64,000 bases of DNA, from contig CAWDCL010000005.1 of assembly GCA_963800865.1 (NCBI GenBank), positions 496,001 to 560,000 of the forward strand, read 5' to 3'. This document shows, one piece after another, positions 38,040 to 46,433 of this stretch (positions within the stretch are counted from its first letter, which is position 1; the number at the start of each line of letters is the position of its first letter). The stretch is from JALOKP01 sp963800865. GTDB lineage: Bacteria > Acidobacteriota > Polarisedimenticolia > J045. Both the position numbers and the translations under genes were made by a program. Below the pieces are notes generated by a model. It was not told the origin of the DNA and did no database searches. It saw nothing but the letters and a program-made list of their open reading frames with translations.

Positions 38040-39718
38040 GCGGGCGCGTGACGCTGACCGTCGACGGGCGCGCGGTCTCCGTGGCCGCCGGCGCCACCGT
38101 CGCGGCGGCGATCGCCGCGGCGGGAGTCGCGGTCTTCCGGCACTCGGTCACGGGCGCGGCGCGGGCGCCGCTCTGCGGGATGGGGATCTGCCACGAGTGC
38201 CGCGTCACGATCGACGGCGAGCCGCACCGGCTGGCCTGCCAGACGGCTTGCGCGGAGGGGATGCGGGTGGAGACGGCCGCCGCCGGCGCGGGAGCGAGCG
38301 CGGGAGCGAGCGCCGGCGCCGGGAGCGAGCGCCGGCCCGGGCGCGGCCGCGCAGGGGGGCGCCGCGTGAGCGCGCTCGCGGCGGTGAGCTGCGACGTGCT
38401 CGTCGTCGGCGCCGGGCCGGCGGGGCTGGCGGCGGCGGGCGCGGCAGCGGACGCGGGCTGCCGCGTCGTCGTGCTCGACGACAATCCCGCGCCGGGCGGG
38501 CAGATCTGGCGCGGCGCGCGCGCGGCCGGCGGCGGCGCGAAGGACGGTCGCACGGCCGACGATCGCGCGGCGGCGCCGTGGCTGGCCGCGCTGGACCGCC
38601 CCGCGGTGCAGGTGATCGCGGGGGCGCGGCTGTTCGCACGGCCCGCGCCGGGGGTCGCGCTGGCGGAGACGCCGCGCGGCGCGCTCGCGGTGCACCATGC
38701 GCGCGCCGTGCTCTGCCCGGGCGCGCGCGAGCTGTTCCTGCCGTTCCCGGGATGGACGCTGCCGGGCGTCACCGGCGCGGGCGGGCTCTCGGCGCTGGTG
38801 AAATCGGGGACCGCCGTCGCGGACGCCCGCGTCGTCGTGGCCGGGAGCGGCCCGCTGCTGTTCGCGGTCGCGCGTGACCTGAAGCGGCACGGTGCGCGGG
38901 TGCTGCTGGTCGCGGAGCAGGCGCCGCCGGCGCGCGTCGCGCGCTTCGCGGCCTCGCTCGTGCGCTGGCCGGCGAAGCTGGCCGACGCGGCCGTTCACCG
39001 CGCGGCGCTCGCCGGCACGCCGTACCGGACCGGGACCTGGCCGGTCGAGGCGTGCGGTGGGGAGTCGCTGTCGGCGGTGCGCCTGACCGACGGCCGGCGC
39101 GTGCGCGAGGTCGCGTGCGACCGCCTCGCCTGCGCCTTCGGGCTGGTGGCGAACACCGAGCCCGCACGGCTGTTCGGATGCGCGGTCGAGGCGGGCGCAG
39201 TGACGGTCGGCGCGCGGCAGGAGACCTCCGAGCCGGGTGTCTTCGCCGCGGGCGAGATCGTCGGGATCGCCGGGCTCGACGCGGCGCTGGCGGAGGGGGA
39301 GATCGCGGGGCTCGCGGCGGCGGCGGGGCTCGCGAGCCGGGGCGCGCACGATGCGCCCGGCGTGCCGGCGCGACTCGCCCGCGCGCGCGACGGGGCGCGC
39401 GCTTTCGGCCGGGCGATGGCGCGGGCCTTCGCGCTGCGCGACGATCTGCGCGCGCTCGCCGGGCCCGGCACGGTGGTCTGCCGCTGCGAGGACGTCCCTC
39501 TCGCGGCCCTCGCCGGCCAGCCCGGGTGGCGTGCCGCGAAGCTCAGGACACGCTGCGGGATGGGTCCCTGCCAGGGGCGGGTCTGCGGCGCGGCGACGGA
39601 GTTCCTGTTCGGATGGGGTGCGGACTCGGTACGGCCGCCGGCCGTGCCGGTGCGCCTCGACAGTCTCGCGGCCGTGGGTGGGATCCCGCCGGCCGGTGCG
39701 GAAGGACCGACGCGATGA
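38036..39718 (+). CDS. Fused 2Fe-2S / FAD-2Fe-2S subunit of D-hydroxyproline dehydrogenase
   Basis: A 560-residue protein. Residues 1-80 form a small 2Fe-2S domain with Cys47-x4-Cys52-x2-Cys55 and Cys68 (LCGMGICHEC, LACQTAC). A low-complexity Ala/Gly linker (80-115) leads to an FAD/NAD oxidoreductase with DVLVVGAGPAGLAAAG, DDNPAPGGQIWRG and FAAGEIVGIAGLDAAL. A BFD-like 2Fe-2S segment ends it (VCRCEDV and CGMGPCQGRVC). In related operons these are two separate genes (hcnA-like and hcnB-like). An internal GTGAGC at 38367 resembles the GTGA junctions used here, so the fusion may be caused by an indel in the linker. Confidence 0.75.
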   Translation: MSGRVTLTVDGRAVSVAAGATVAAAIAAAGVAVFRHSVTGAARAPLCGMGICHECRVTIDGEPHRLACQTACAEGMRVETAAAGAGASAGASAGAGSERRPGRGRAGGRRVSALAAVSCDVLVVGAGPAGLAAAGAAADAGCRVVVLDDNPAPGGQIWRGARAAGGGAKDGRTADDRAAAPWLAALDRPAVQVIAGARLFARPAPGVALAETPRGALAVHHARAVLCPGARELFLPFPGWTLPGVTGAGGLSALVKSGTAVADARVVVAGSGPLLFAVARDLKRHGARVLLVAEQAPPARVARFAASLVRWPAKLADAAVHRAALAGTPYRTGTWPVEACGGESLSAVRLTDGRRVREVACDRLACAFGLVANTEPARLFGCAVEAGAVTVGARQETSEPGVFAAGEIVGIAGLDAALAEGEIAGLAAAAGLASRGAHDAPGVPARLARARDGARAFGRAMARAFALRDDLRALAGPGTVVCRCEDVPLAALAGQPGWRAAKLRTRCGMGPCQGRVCGAATEFLFGWGADSVRPPAVPVRLDSLAAVGGIPPAGAEGPTR

Positions 39719-40611
39719 CGATGAGCTGGAAGGGCGTCCTGCCCGCGATCACCACACCCTTCGCGAAGGGCCTCGCGGTCGACCACGAGTTCCTCGCCCG
39801 GCACGCGGCCTGGCTGGTCGAGCACGGATCGAGCGGGATCGTGGCGCTCGGCTCGCTGGGCGAGGGGGCGACCCTGTCGTTCGAGGAGAAGATCGCCGTG
39901 CTCGAAACGCTCGCCGCGGCGCTCGGGCGGCGCCCGCCGCTGGTGGCCGCCGTGTCGGCGCTCTCGACGGCCGAGGCGGTGCGCCTGGCGAAGGCCGCCG
40001 AGCGCGCGGGCTGCCGCGGCCTGATGATCCTGCCGCCGTACGTCTACTCGACCGACTGGCGCGAGATGAAGGCCCACCTCGTCGCGGTCCTCCGCGCGAC
40101 GGGCCTGTCCTGCATGCTCTACAACAACCCGATCGCCTACCGGACCGACTTCCTGCCCGAGCAGGTGGCCGAGCTGGCGGCGGAATTCCCGCAACTCGCG
40201 GCCGTGAAGGAATCGAGCGCCGACGTGCGGCGCGTCGCCGCGATCCGCGCGCTGCTCGGCGAGCGGCTCGAGATTGCGGTCGGCGTGGACGACCTGATCG
40301 TCGAGGGGATCGACGCCGGCGCCGGCGGCTGGGTCGCCGGGCTGGTCAACGCGCTGCCCGTCGAGTCGGCGCGGCTCTTCGCACTCGCGCGCGCGGGCAG
40401 GCGGGCCGAGGCGCGGGCGCTCTACCGCTGGTTCCTGCCGCTGCTTCGAATGGACACCGTCCCGAAGTTCGTGCAGCTGATCAAGCTCTGCCAGGAGGTG
40501 GCCGGAATGGGGAGCGAGCGCGTGCGGCCGCCGCGCCTCGCGCTCGCCGGCGCCGAGCGGCGGCAGGCCCTGGCAACGATCGAGGCGGCGCTCGCGGCAC
40601 GGCCGCGCTGA
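39715..40611 (+). CDS. DapA-family aldolase/deaminase, probable 1-pyrroline-4-hydroxy-2-carboxylate deaminase
   Basis: A 298-residue TIM-barrel protein of the dihydrodipicolinate synthase family: VLPAITTPFAKGLAVDHEF, GSSGIVALGSLGEGATLSFEEK, LPPYVYSTDWREMKAH, CMLYNNPIAYRTDF, and AVKESSADVRR, where Lys forms the Schiff base. Given its place after the epimerase and dehydrogenase and before a semialdehyde dehydrogenase, the reaction is most likely deamination of pyrroline-4-hydroxy-2-carboxylate to 2-oxoglutarate semialdehyde. Sequence alone does not separate this from other DapA homologues. ATGA overlap with the upstream gene. Confidence 0.8.
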   Translation: MTMSWKGVLPAITTPFAKGLAVDHEFLARHAAWLVEHGSSGIVALGSLGEGATLSFEEKIAVLETLAAALGRRPPLVAAVSALSTAEAVRLAKAAERAGCRGLMILPPYVYSTDWREMKAHLVAVLRATGLSCMLYNNPIAYRTDFLPEQVAELAAEFPQLAAVKESSADVRRVAAIRALLGERLEIAVGVDDLIVEGIDAGAGGWVAGLVNALPVESARLFALARAGRRAEARALYRWFLPLLRMDTVPKFVQLIKLCQEVAGMGSERVRPPRLALAGAERRQALATIEAALAARPR

Positions 40612-40622
40612 AGGGAACGGCG

Positions 40623-42437
40623 ATGACTCTCGAGGGACTCTCGATCGTCGGCGGCTCGCGCCTGCCCGGCTCGGGCCGCGTGATCTTCGGCGTCGACCCG
40701 GCGACCGGCGCGACGCTCGATCCCCCGTACCACCTCGCAGGACCGGAGGACGTCGACCGCGCGGCGCGGCTGGCCGCGGCGGCGTTCGATGCCTGTCGAC
40801 GCACCTCCGGCGGCGACCGCGCCGCGTTCCTGGAGGCGATCGCGGACGGGCTCGAGCGGCGCGGCGCGGAGATCGAGGCGCGCGGCACCGCGGAGACCGC
40901 GCTTCCCGGCCCGCGGATCCGCTCCGAACTCGGGCGCACCTGCGGCCAGCTGCGGATGTTCGCGGGGCTGGTGCGGGAGGGCTCGTGGGTCGACGCGCGG
41001 ATCGATCGCGGGCAGCCCGCGCGCCAGCCGCTGCCGAAGCCCGACGTGCGCTCGATGCTGCGCGCGCTCGGACCGGTCGCGGTCTTCGGACCCTCGAACT
41101 TCCCGCTGGCCTTCACCGTCGCCGGCGGCGACACCGCGTCGGCGCTGGCGGCCGGCTGCCCGGTCGTGGTCAAGGCGCACTCGGCGCACCCGGGCACGTC
41201 GGAGCTGGCCGGGATGGCGATCGTCGACGCCGCGCGCGCGACCGGGATGCCGGAGGGGATCTTCTCGCTGCTGTTCGGCGACGGGCGGACCGTCGGGCAG
41301 GCGCTCGTCAAGCACCCCGCGATCCGGGCGGTCGGCTTCACCGGCAGCAAGGCCGCGGGACGGGCGCTGATGGACCTCGCCGCGGCGCGGCCGGAGCCGA
41401 TCCCCGTCTTCGCCGAGATGGGGAGCCTCAACCCGGTCGTCATCCTGCCGAAGGCGCTCGCCGCGCGGGGCGAGGCGATCGTCGAGGGGCTGCACGCCTC
41501 GGTGACGCTCGGGGTGGGGCAGTTCTGCACGAACCCGGGGCTCGTGCTGGTCGAGGCCGGGCCCGCTGCCGAGGCCTTCGCTGCCGCGCTCGCGGCGCGC
41601 ATGGCCGCCACCGCGCCCGGGACGATGCTCTACGCCGACCTGCGGGCGTCGTACGCGATCGGCGTGGCGCGCCTGGCGAAGCGCGAGGGGGTCGAGACGC
41701 TGGCGCTCTCGGACCTGGACTCGGGGCCGGGCCAGTGCCGCGCGACCGCCGCGCTGTTCCGGACCGACGCGACGACCTTTCTCGACGACGCGGCGCTCGG
41801 CGAGGAGGTCTTCGGCCCGGCGACGCTGCTCGTCGTCCATCGCGGGCCGGAGGAGCTGGAGCGGGTCGTGCGGGCGTTGGAAGGGCACCTGACCGCGACG
41901 GTCCACGCCGAGGCGGACGAGCTCGCGCGAAATGCCGGGCTGCTCTCGCTGCTGGAGACGAAGGTCGGGCGGATCGTGATCAACGGCTTCCCGACCGGCG
42001 TCGAGGTCTGCCCGTCGATGGTCCACGGTGGACCGTACCCGGCCGCGTCGGACGCGCGCTTCACCTCGGTCGGGACGCGCGCGATCGCGCGCTTCGCCCG
42101 GCCCGTCTGCTACCAGGGCTTCCCCGACGCCGCGCTCCCGCCCGAGCTGCAGGACGCCAACCCGCTCGGCATCGCCCGCCTCGTCGACGGCGCCCCGGGG
42201 ATCGCACCGCACCCCCGTAGGGGCGGCCCTCCGTGGCCGCCCGCCCTGGCCATGCGTGGGGCGGGCCGGCACGGAGGCCGGCCCCTACAGGCCGCGCGAC
42301 GAATGCCCCGTAGGGGCGGCCCTCCGTGGCCGCCCGACGCGGCCCTCCGTGGCCGCCCGCCCGCGATCAGAGCCGCGCGACCAGCAGCTCGCGCGTGTAG
42401 ACGAACTCCTTCGGCAGGGTGCTGTGGAGCTTCATGA
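40623..42437 (+). CDS. 2-oxoglutarate semialdehyde dehydrogenase with repeat-derived C-terminal extension
   Basis: Aldehyde dehydrogenase of the KGSADH type, which oxidises 2,5-dioxopentanoate to 2-oxoglutarate and finishes the hydroxyproline route. Motifs: FGPSNFPLAFTVAGGDTASALAAGC, VGFTGSKAAGRALMDLA, FAEMGSLNPVVILP (general-base Glu) and LGVGQFCTNPGLVLV (catalytic Cys), then TGVEVCPSMVHGGPYPAASD. Family similarity ends about residue 520 (near 42190, ANPLGIARLVDG). From there the frame runs on through palindromic repeats, giving Arg/Pro/Gly-rich RRGGPPWPP copies, and overlaps the end of pckG. The extension is probably not functional; the original stop seems lost to repeat insertion. Confidence 0.8.
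   Translation: MTLEGLSIVGGSRLPGSGRVIFGVDPATGATLDPPYHLAGPEDVDRAARLAAAAFDACRRTSGGDRAAFLEAIADGLERRGAEIEARGTAETALPGPRIRSELGRTCGQLRMFAGLVREGSWVDARIDRGQPARQPLPKPDVRSMLRALGPVAVFGPSNFPLAFTVAGGDTASALAAGCPVVVKAHSAHPGTSELAGMAIVDAARATGMPEGIFSLLFGDGRTVGQALVKHPAIRAVGFTGSKAAGRALMDLAAARPEPIPVFAEMGSLNPVVILPKALAARGEAIVEGLHASVTLGVGQFCTNPGLVLVEAGPAAEAFAAALAARMAATAPGTMLYADLRASYAIGVARLAKREGVETLALSDLDSGPGQCRATAALFRTDATTFLDDAALGEEVFGPATLLVVHRGPEELERVVRALEGHLTATVHAEADELARNAGLLSLLETKVGRIVINGFPTGVEVCPSMVHGGPYPAASDARFTSVGTRAIARFARPVCYQGFPDAALPPELQDANPLGIARLVDGAPGIAPHPRRGGPPWPPALAMRGAGRHGGRPLQAARRMPRRGGPPWPPDAALRGRPPAIRAARPAARACRRTPSAGCCGAS
42217..42358. repeat. Palindromic dispersed-type repeat cluster
   Basis: A 26-base unit beginning GTAGGGGCGGCC and ending GTGGCCGCCC occurs at 42217-42242 and identically at 42310-42335. 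A near-inverse copy (beginning GGGCCGGC, ending GGCCCCTAC) is at 42263-42288, and a partial copy (GGCCCTCCGTGGCCGCCC) at 42341-42358. The first direct and inverse copies can fold into a long hairpin, as in REP/BIME-like elements. It lies at the junction of convergent genes, where it could act as a transcription stop. It is read as coding by the aldehyde dehydrogenase frame. Confidence 0.85.
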
Positions 42438-44137
42438 ACAGTTCCTCGTGCATCAGGACCTCGCGCCGCAGTTCGTCCTCGTGCGTCGCCTGGACCCGCT
42501 CGAATTCCGCCGGCCCGAAGTCCTCCAGCCCCTCCAGGTCGAAGTTCTCGACCAGCGGCATCCAGCCCAGGATCCCCTCCTCGGCGCCGACGCGGTAGTG
42601 GCAGCGGTCGACGATCCACTCCAGGACGCGCATGTTCTCGCCGAAGCCGGGCCACAGGAAACGGCCCGCTTCGTCCTTCCGGAACCAGTTGACGTGGAAC
42701 AGGCGCGGCAGGTGCCGGATCTTCTTCCGCATCTCGATCCAGTGGCGGAAGTAGTCGCCCATGTTGTAGCCGCAGAAGGGGAGCATGGCCATCGGGTCGC
42801 GCCGCACCTGCCCGACGCTGCCGACCGCCGCCGCGGTCGTTTCCGACCCGATCGTCGCGCCGACGTAGACGCCCTGGACCCAGTTGAAGGCCTGGAAGAC
42901 GAGCGGCATCGTGTCGCTGCGCCGGCCGCCGAAGATGATCGCGCTGATCGGCACGCCGCGCGGGTCGTCGACCTCCGGCGCGAGCGCGGGATTGTTGTGC
43001 ATCGGCGCGGTGAAGCGGCTGTTGGGGTGAGCCGCCGGTTCACTGCTCTCGGGCGTCCAGCGGTTGCCGCGCCAGTCGATGCACTCGGCCGGCGGCGGGC
43101 CGTCCTTCCCTTCCCACCAGATGTCCCCGTCCGGCAGCAGCGCGACGTTGGTGAAGAGCGTGTCCTTCGCGATCGTGTCCATCGCGTTGGGGTTGCTCCT
43201 GCGGTTCGTGCCCGGGACGACGCCGAAATAGCCGGCCTCGGGGTTGATCGCCCAGAGCCGGCCGTCCGGCCCGGGCTTCATCCACGCGATGTCGTCGCCG
43301 ATCGTCTCGACCTTCCAGCCGGAGAAGCGCGCCGGCGGGACCATCATCGCGAAGTTGGTCTTGCCGCAGGCGCTGGGGAACGCCGCCGCGACGAAAGTCG
43401 ACTCGCCGTGCGGCGAGGTGACCTTGAGGATCAGCATGTGCTCGGCCATCCAGCCCTCGTTGCGGGCCAGGTACGAGCCGATGCGCAGCGCGAAGCACTT
43501 CTTCCCCAGCAGCACGTTGCCGCCGTAGGCGGAGCCGACCGAGATGATCGTGTTCTCGTGCGGGAAGTGCGCGATGATCCGGCGGTCGGGGTGGACGTCG
43601 AGCATCGCAGTGCACGCCGCGGTTGAAGTCGTCGGAGTCGCCGAGCTGGCGCCAGGCGACCTCGCCCATCCGCGTCATGATCCCCATGTTGAGCGCGACG
43701 TAGATCGAGTCGGTCAGCTCGACGCCGACCTTGGACATCGGCGAGCCGGCGGGGCCCATGATGTACGGGACGACGTAGAGCGTGCGGCCCGTCATCGCCC
43801 CGTCGAGCAGGCCGTGCAGCTTCTCGAGCATCGCCTTCGGGGGAGCCCAGTTGTTGGTCGGGCCGGCGCTGTCCTTCCCGTCGGTGCAGATGAAGGTGCA
43901 CTGCTCGACGCGCGCGACGTCGTTGGGCTTGCTGCGGTGCAGGTAGCAGCCGGGCCACTTCTCCGGGTGGAGCGGGATCAGGATCCCGGCCGCGACGGCC
44001 TCCCGGGTGAACGCTGCCTTCTCGGCGGGCGATCCGTCGCACCAGTGGATCCGGTCGGGCCGGGTGAGGGCTGCGGTCTCCTCGACGAAGCGGATTACAG
44101 ATTGGTTCGTCGTGCTGCAGCGTCCACGCTCGGTCAT
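42367..44137 (-). CDS. pckG: Phosphoenolpyruvate carboxykinase (GTP type), frameshifted
   Basis: Converts oxaloacetate and GTP to PEP, the gateway of gluconeogenesis. Visible motifs: HPEKWPGCYLHRSKPNDVAR, ICTDGKDSAGPTNNW, YIMGPAGSPMSKVGVELTDS, FPSACGKTNFAMM (P-loop with the hyper-reactive Cys), GDDIAWM, PEAGYFGVVPGTNRRSNPNAM and PISAIIFGGRRSDTMPLVFQ. One extra base at about 43606 breaks the frame (RGVHC then MLDVHPDRRIIAHF). Span is 3n+1. It converges with the hydroxyproline operon, and products of that operon (2-oxoglutarate) would feed this step through the TCA cycle. Confidence 0.92.
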
Positions 44138-44227
44138 GGCGACCCTCCCGGCTTACGCCGTTCGTTCGCCGGATTCTAGCCTCGGGACGCGGGCGACAGG
44201 AGCCGGAGCCGGGGGGAAAATGCCGGC

Positions 44228-45046
44228 ATGAAGAACACACCTCGGCCCGCCGCCGCCGCTGTCCGCGCTTCCGTGTTGCTCGTCGCCGCAGCCCTTCTCG
44301 CCACCGGCGCCGCGGCCGCCGCCGCTCCCGCCGCCGCTCCCAGGCTCCCCGTGCCGGTCACGCGATGCCTCCTGCTCGTCGACCTGACGACGGGGAAGAC
44401 GGTACTCCGCGAGGGGGACGCGCAGTGCGCCGAGCGCTTCTCGCCCTGCTCGACCTTCAAGATCCTCAACGCGCTGATCGGGCTCCAGACCGGGGTACTG
44501 ACCGACGAGAACACGACCTATCGCTGGGACGGCAAGGACCGCGGCCGCGAAGCCTGGAACCGCGATCAGACGCTGGCCAGCGCGATGCGCGACTCCGTGG
44601 TCTGGTACTTCCAGCGGGTCGCGGAGGAGATCGGCCCGCGGCGGATGCAGGAGTGGCTCGACCGTGTCGGCTACGGCAACCGCGACATCTCCGGCGGGCA
44701 GAACAGGTTCTGGCTGATGTCGTCGCTGCTGATCTCGGCCGACGAGCAGGCAGCGTTCATCGCGAAGCTCTACCGCGGCGAGCTGCCGTTCCGGCCGGAG
44801 GTCGTGGCGACGGTGAAGAAGATCCTCGTCCAGTCCGACGAGGCCGGGGTCACCTTCAGCGGCAAGACCGGCTCGGGCGGGTGGGACGACGGCCGGGCGC
44901 TGGGGTGGTTCGTCGGCGACGTCAAGGGGCCGAAGGGCGAATCCGTCTTCGCGGTCAACCTGGTCGGGAAGGACGACGGGATCGACGGGCGCCGCGCGAG
45001 GGAAGTCGCCCGGGAGATGCTTCGGGAACGGGGGCTGCTGCCGTAG
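44228..45046 (+). CDS. Class D beta-lactamase (OXA-type)
   Basis: A 272-residue serine beta-lactamase with a signal peptide and Ala/Pro-rich leader. All class D landmarks are visible: Ser75-Thr-Phe-Lys78 (CSTFKILNAL), Ser123-Val-Val (DSVVWYF), Tyr149-Gly-Asn (VGYGNRDISGGQNRFWL, with the nearby Trp) and Lys213-Thr-Gly (FSGKTGSGG). Lys78 would be the carboxylated base. It hydrolyses penicillins and possibly other beta-lactams in the periplasm; the spectrum cannot be read. It sits alone, without mobile-element signs, and base composition matches the neighbourhood, suggesting an intrinsic gene. A homologous BlaR-type sensor domain is a less likely alternative since no receptor helices are present. 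Confidence 0.9.
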   Translation: MKNTPRPAAAAVRASVLLVAAALLATGAAAAAAPAAAPRLPVPVTRCLLLVDLTTGKTVLREGDAQCAERFSPCSTFKILNALIGLQTGVLTDENTTYRWDGKDRGREAWNRDQTLASAMRDSVVWYFQRVAEEIGPRRMQEWLDRVGYGNRDISGGQNRFWLMSSLLISADEQAAFIAKLYRGELPFRPEVVATVKKILVQSDEAGVTFSGKTGSGGWDDGRALGWFVGDVKGPKGESVFAVNLVGKDDGIDGRRAREVAREMLRERGLLP

Positions 45047-45090
45047 CGGTCGGCACGCGCTAACATGCACGGCTCCCGGAGGTGCACGCG

Positions 45091-46290
45091 ATGGGCATCG
45101 GCAACCCGATGGTCGACGAGAAGCTGGCGCAGGTCCCCCAGATCCTGAAGGAAACGGGCTTCGACGCCTGGCTGCTGTTCGCGCGCGAGTCGGCGACGCT
45201 GCACGACCCGTGCTTCGACCTGGTGGTCGGACCGAACGTCACCTGGCAGTCGGCCTTCATCCTGACGCCGCAGGGCGACCGGATCGCGATCGTCGGCAGC
45301 CTCGACAAGGCCAACCAGGAGATGCACGGCCACTACCCGGAGATCGTCGGCTACGTCGGCGGCGTGTCGGGCGAGCTGCGCAAGGTGCTGGAGCGGCTCG
45401 ACCCGAAGCGGATCGCGATCAACCACTCCGTCAACGACACGATGGCCGACGGCCTGACGCACGGGATGTACCTGACGCTCGTCGCCGCGCTCGAAGGGAC
45501 GCCCTACGCGGCGCGGCTCGAGTCCTCCGAGCGGATCGTCGCCGCGCTGCGCGGGCGCAAGTCGGCCAGCGAGCGGGCGCGGATCGCCGCGGCCTGCGCG
45601 CTGACCTGCGACATCTTCGACCGGCTGACGCCGCGGCTGCGCGCGGGGCTGACCGAGAAGCAGGTGGCCGCGCTGATCTGCGAGGAGATGGACCGGATCG
45701 GCGGGCTGACGCTGGCCTGGGACCCGGACCACTGCCCCGCCGTCTTCACCGGCCCGGAGTCGGCCGGCGCGCACGCCGGCCCGACCGACCGGCCGATCGA
45801 GCCCGGCCACGTGATGAACGTCGACTTCGGCGTGAAGAAGGACGACTACTGCTCGGACCTGCAGCGCACCTGGTACTTCCTGCGCCCGGGCGAGAGCGCG
45901 GCGCCTTCCGCAGTGCAGCGCGGCTTCGACACGATCGTCGAGTCGATCCGCGCGGCGAAGGCGTTCCTGAAGCCGGGCGTGAAGGGGGTCGAGGCCGACA
46001 CGGTCGCGCGCTCGTACATCACCGATCGCGGCTACCCCGAGTACCCGCACGCGCTCGGCCACCAGATCGGCCGCACCGCGCACGACGGCGCGGGACTGCT
46101 CTGCCCGCGCTGGGAGCGCTACGGGACGCTGCCCGATTCGCTCGTCGAGAAGGACCAGTGCTACACGATCGAGCCGCGGCTGCCGATCGAGGGGCACGGG
46201 ATCGCGACCTGCGAGGAGATCGTGGCGGTGACGGCCGACGGCGCGGAGTGGCTGTCGCGGCCGCAGGACCGGCTGTACCTGGTGCGCTGA
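45091..46290 (+). CDS. M24 family metallopeptidase (Xaa-Pro type)
   Basis: A 399-residue pita-bread-fold peptidase. The C-terminal catalytic half has VFTGPESAGAHAGPTDRPIEPGHVMNVDFGVKKDDYCSDLQRTWYF, where the two Asp ligands lie; HALGHQIGRTAHDGAGLL supplies the His, and CYTIEPRLPIEGHGIATCEEIVAV the Glu ligands. The N-terminal domain (about 1-150) is creatinase/prolidase-like. The ATG at 45091 has GGAGG ahead; an in-frame GTG at 45082 lies too near that site. Function may be Xaa-Pro aminopeptidase or dipeptidase. The gene's neighbours give no added clue. Confidence 0.88.
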   Translation: MGIGNPMVDEKLAQVPQILKETGFDAWLLFARESATLHDPCFDLVVGPNVTWQSAFILTPQGDRIAIVGSLDKANQEMHGHYPEIVGYVGGVSGELRKVLERLDPKRIAINHSVNDTMADGLTHGMYLTLVAALEGTPYAARLESSERIVAALRGRKSASERARIAAACALTCDIFDRLTPRLRAGLTEKQVAALICEEMDRIGGLTLAWDPDHCPAVFTGPESAGAHAGPTDRPIEPGHVMNVDFGVKKDDYCSDLQRTWYFLRPGESAAPSAVQRGFDTIVESIRAAKAFLKPGVKGVEADTVARSYITDRGYPEYPHALGHQIGRTAHDGAGLLCPRWERYGTLPDSLVEKDQCYTIEPRLPIEGHGIATCEEIVAVTADGAEWLSRPQDRLYLVR

Positions 46291-46333
46291 GTCCGCGACA
46301 CTCCGTTACCTGCTGCTGACGCCGATCCCGACC

Positions 46334-46376
46334 GGATCTTGACGGGATCCTGACGCCGGCGCGCCCATTCCTGACA
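46334..46376. promoter_or_regulatory. Phased direct repeats, candidate KdpE operator
   Basis: Two adjacent 11-bp units, GGATCTTGACG (46334) and GGATCCTGACG (46345), and a third TCCTGAC core 21 bp further (46369). The T(C/T)TGAC cores are thus spaced 11 and 21 bp, close to one and two helical turns, as OmpR-family regulators bind. They lie 58-100 bp ahead of the first kdp-locus gene, and a TATACC near 46400 may be the -10. KdpE is encoded in the same locus. Assignment is by pattern and position only. Confidence 0.5.
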
Positions 46377-46433
46377 ACCCGCTGATGCCCCCTCGGGCTA
46401 TACCTTCCCGCGTTGGGAGGAAGGAGCGCTGCC

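Noticed and set aside
42217..42358. Repeat cluster considered as a CRISPR array
   Set aside because: Units are palindromic, in mixed orientation and unevenly spaced, with no uniform spacers and no cas genes nearby.
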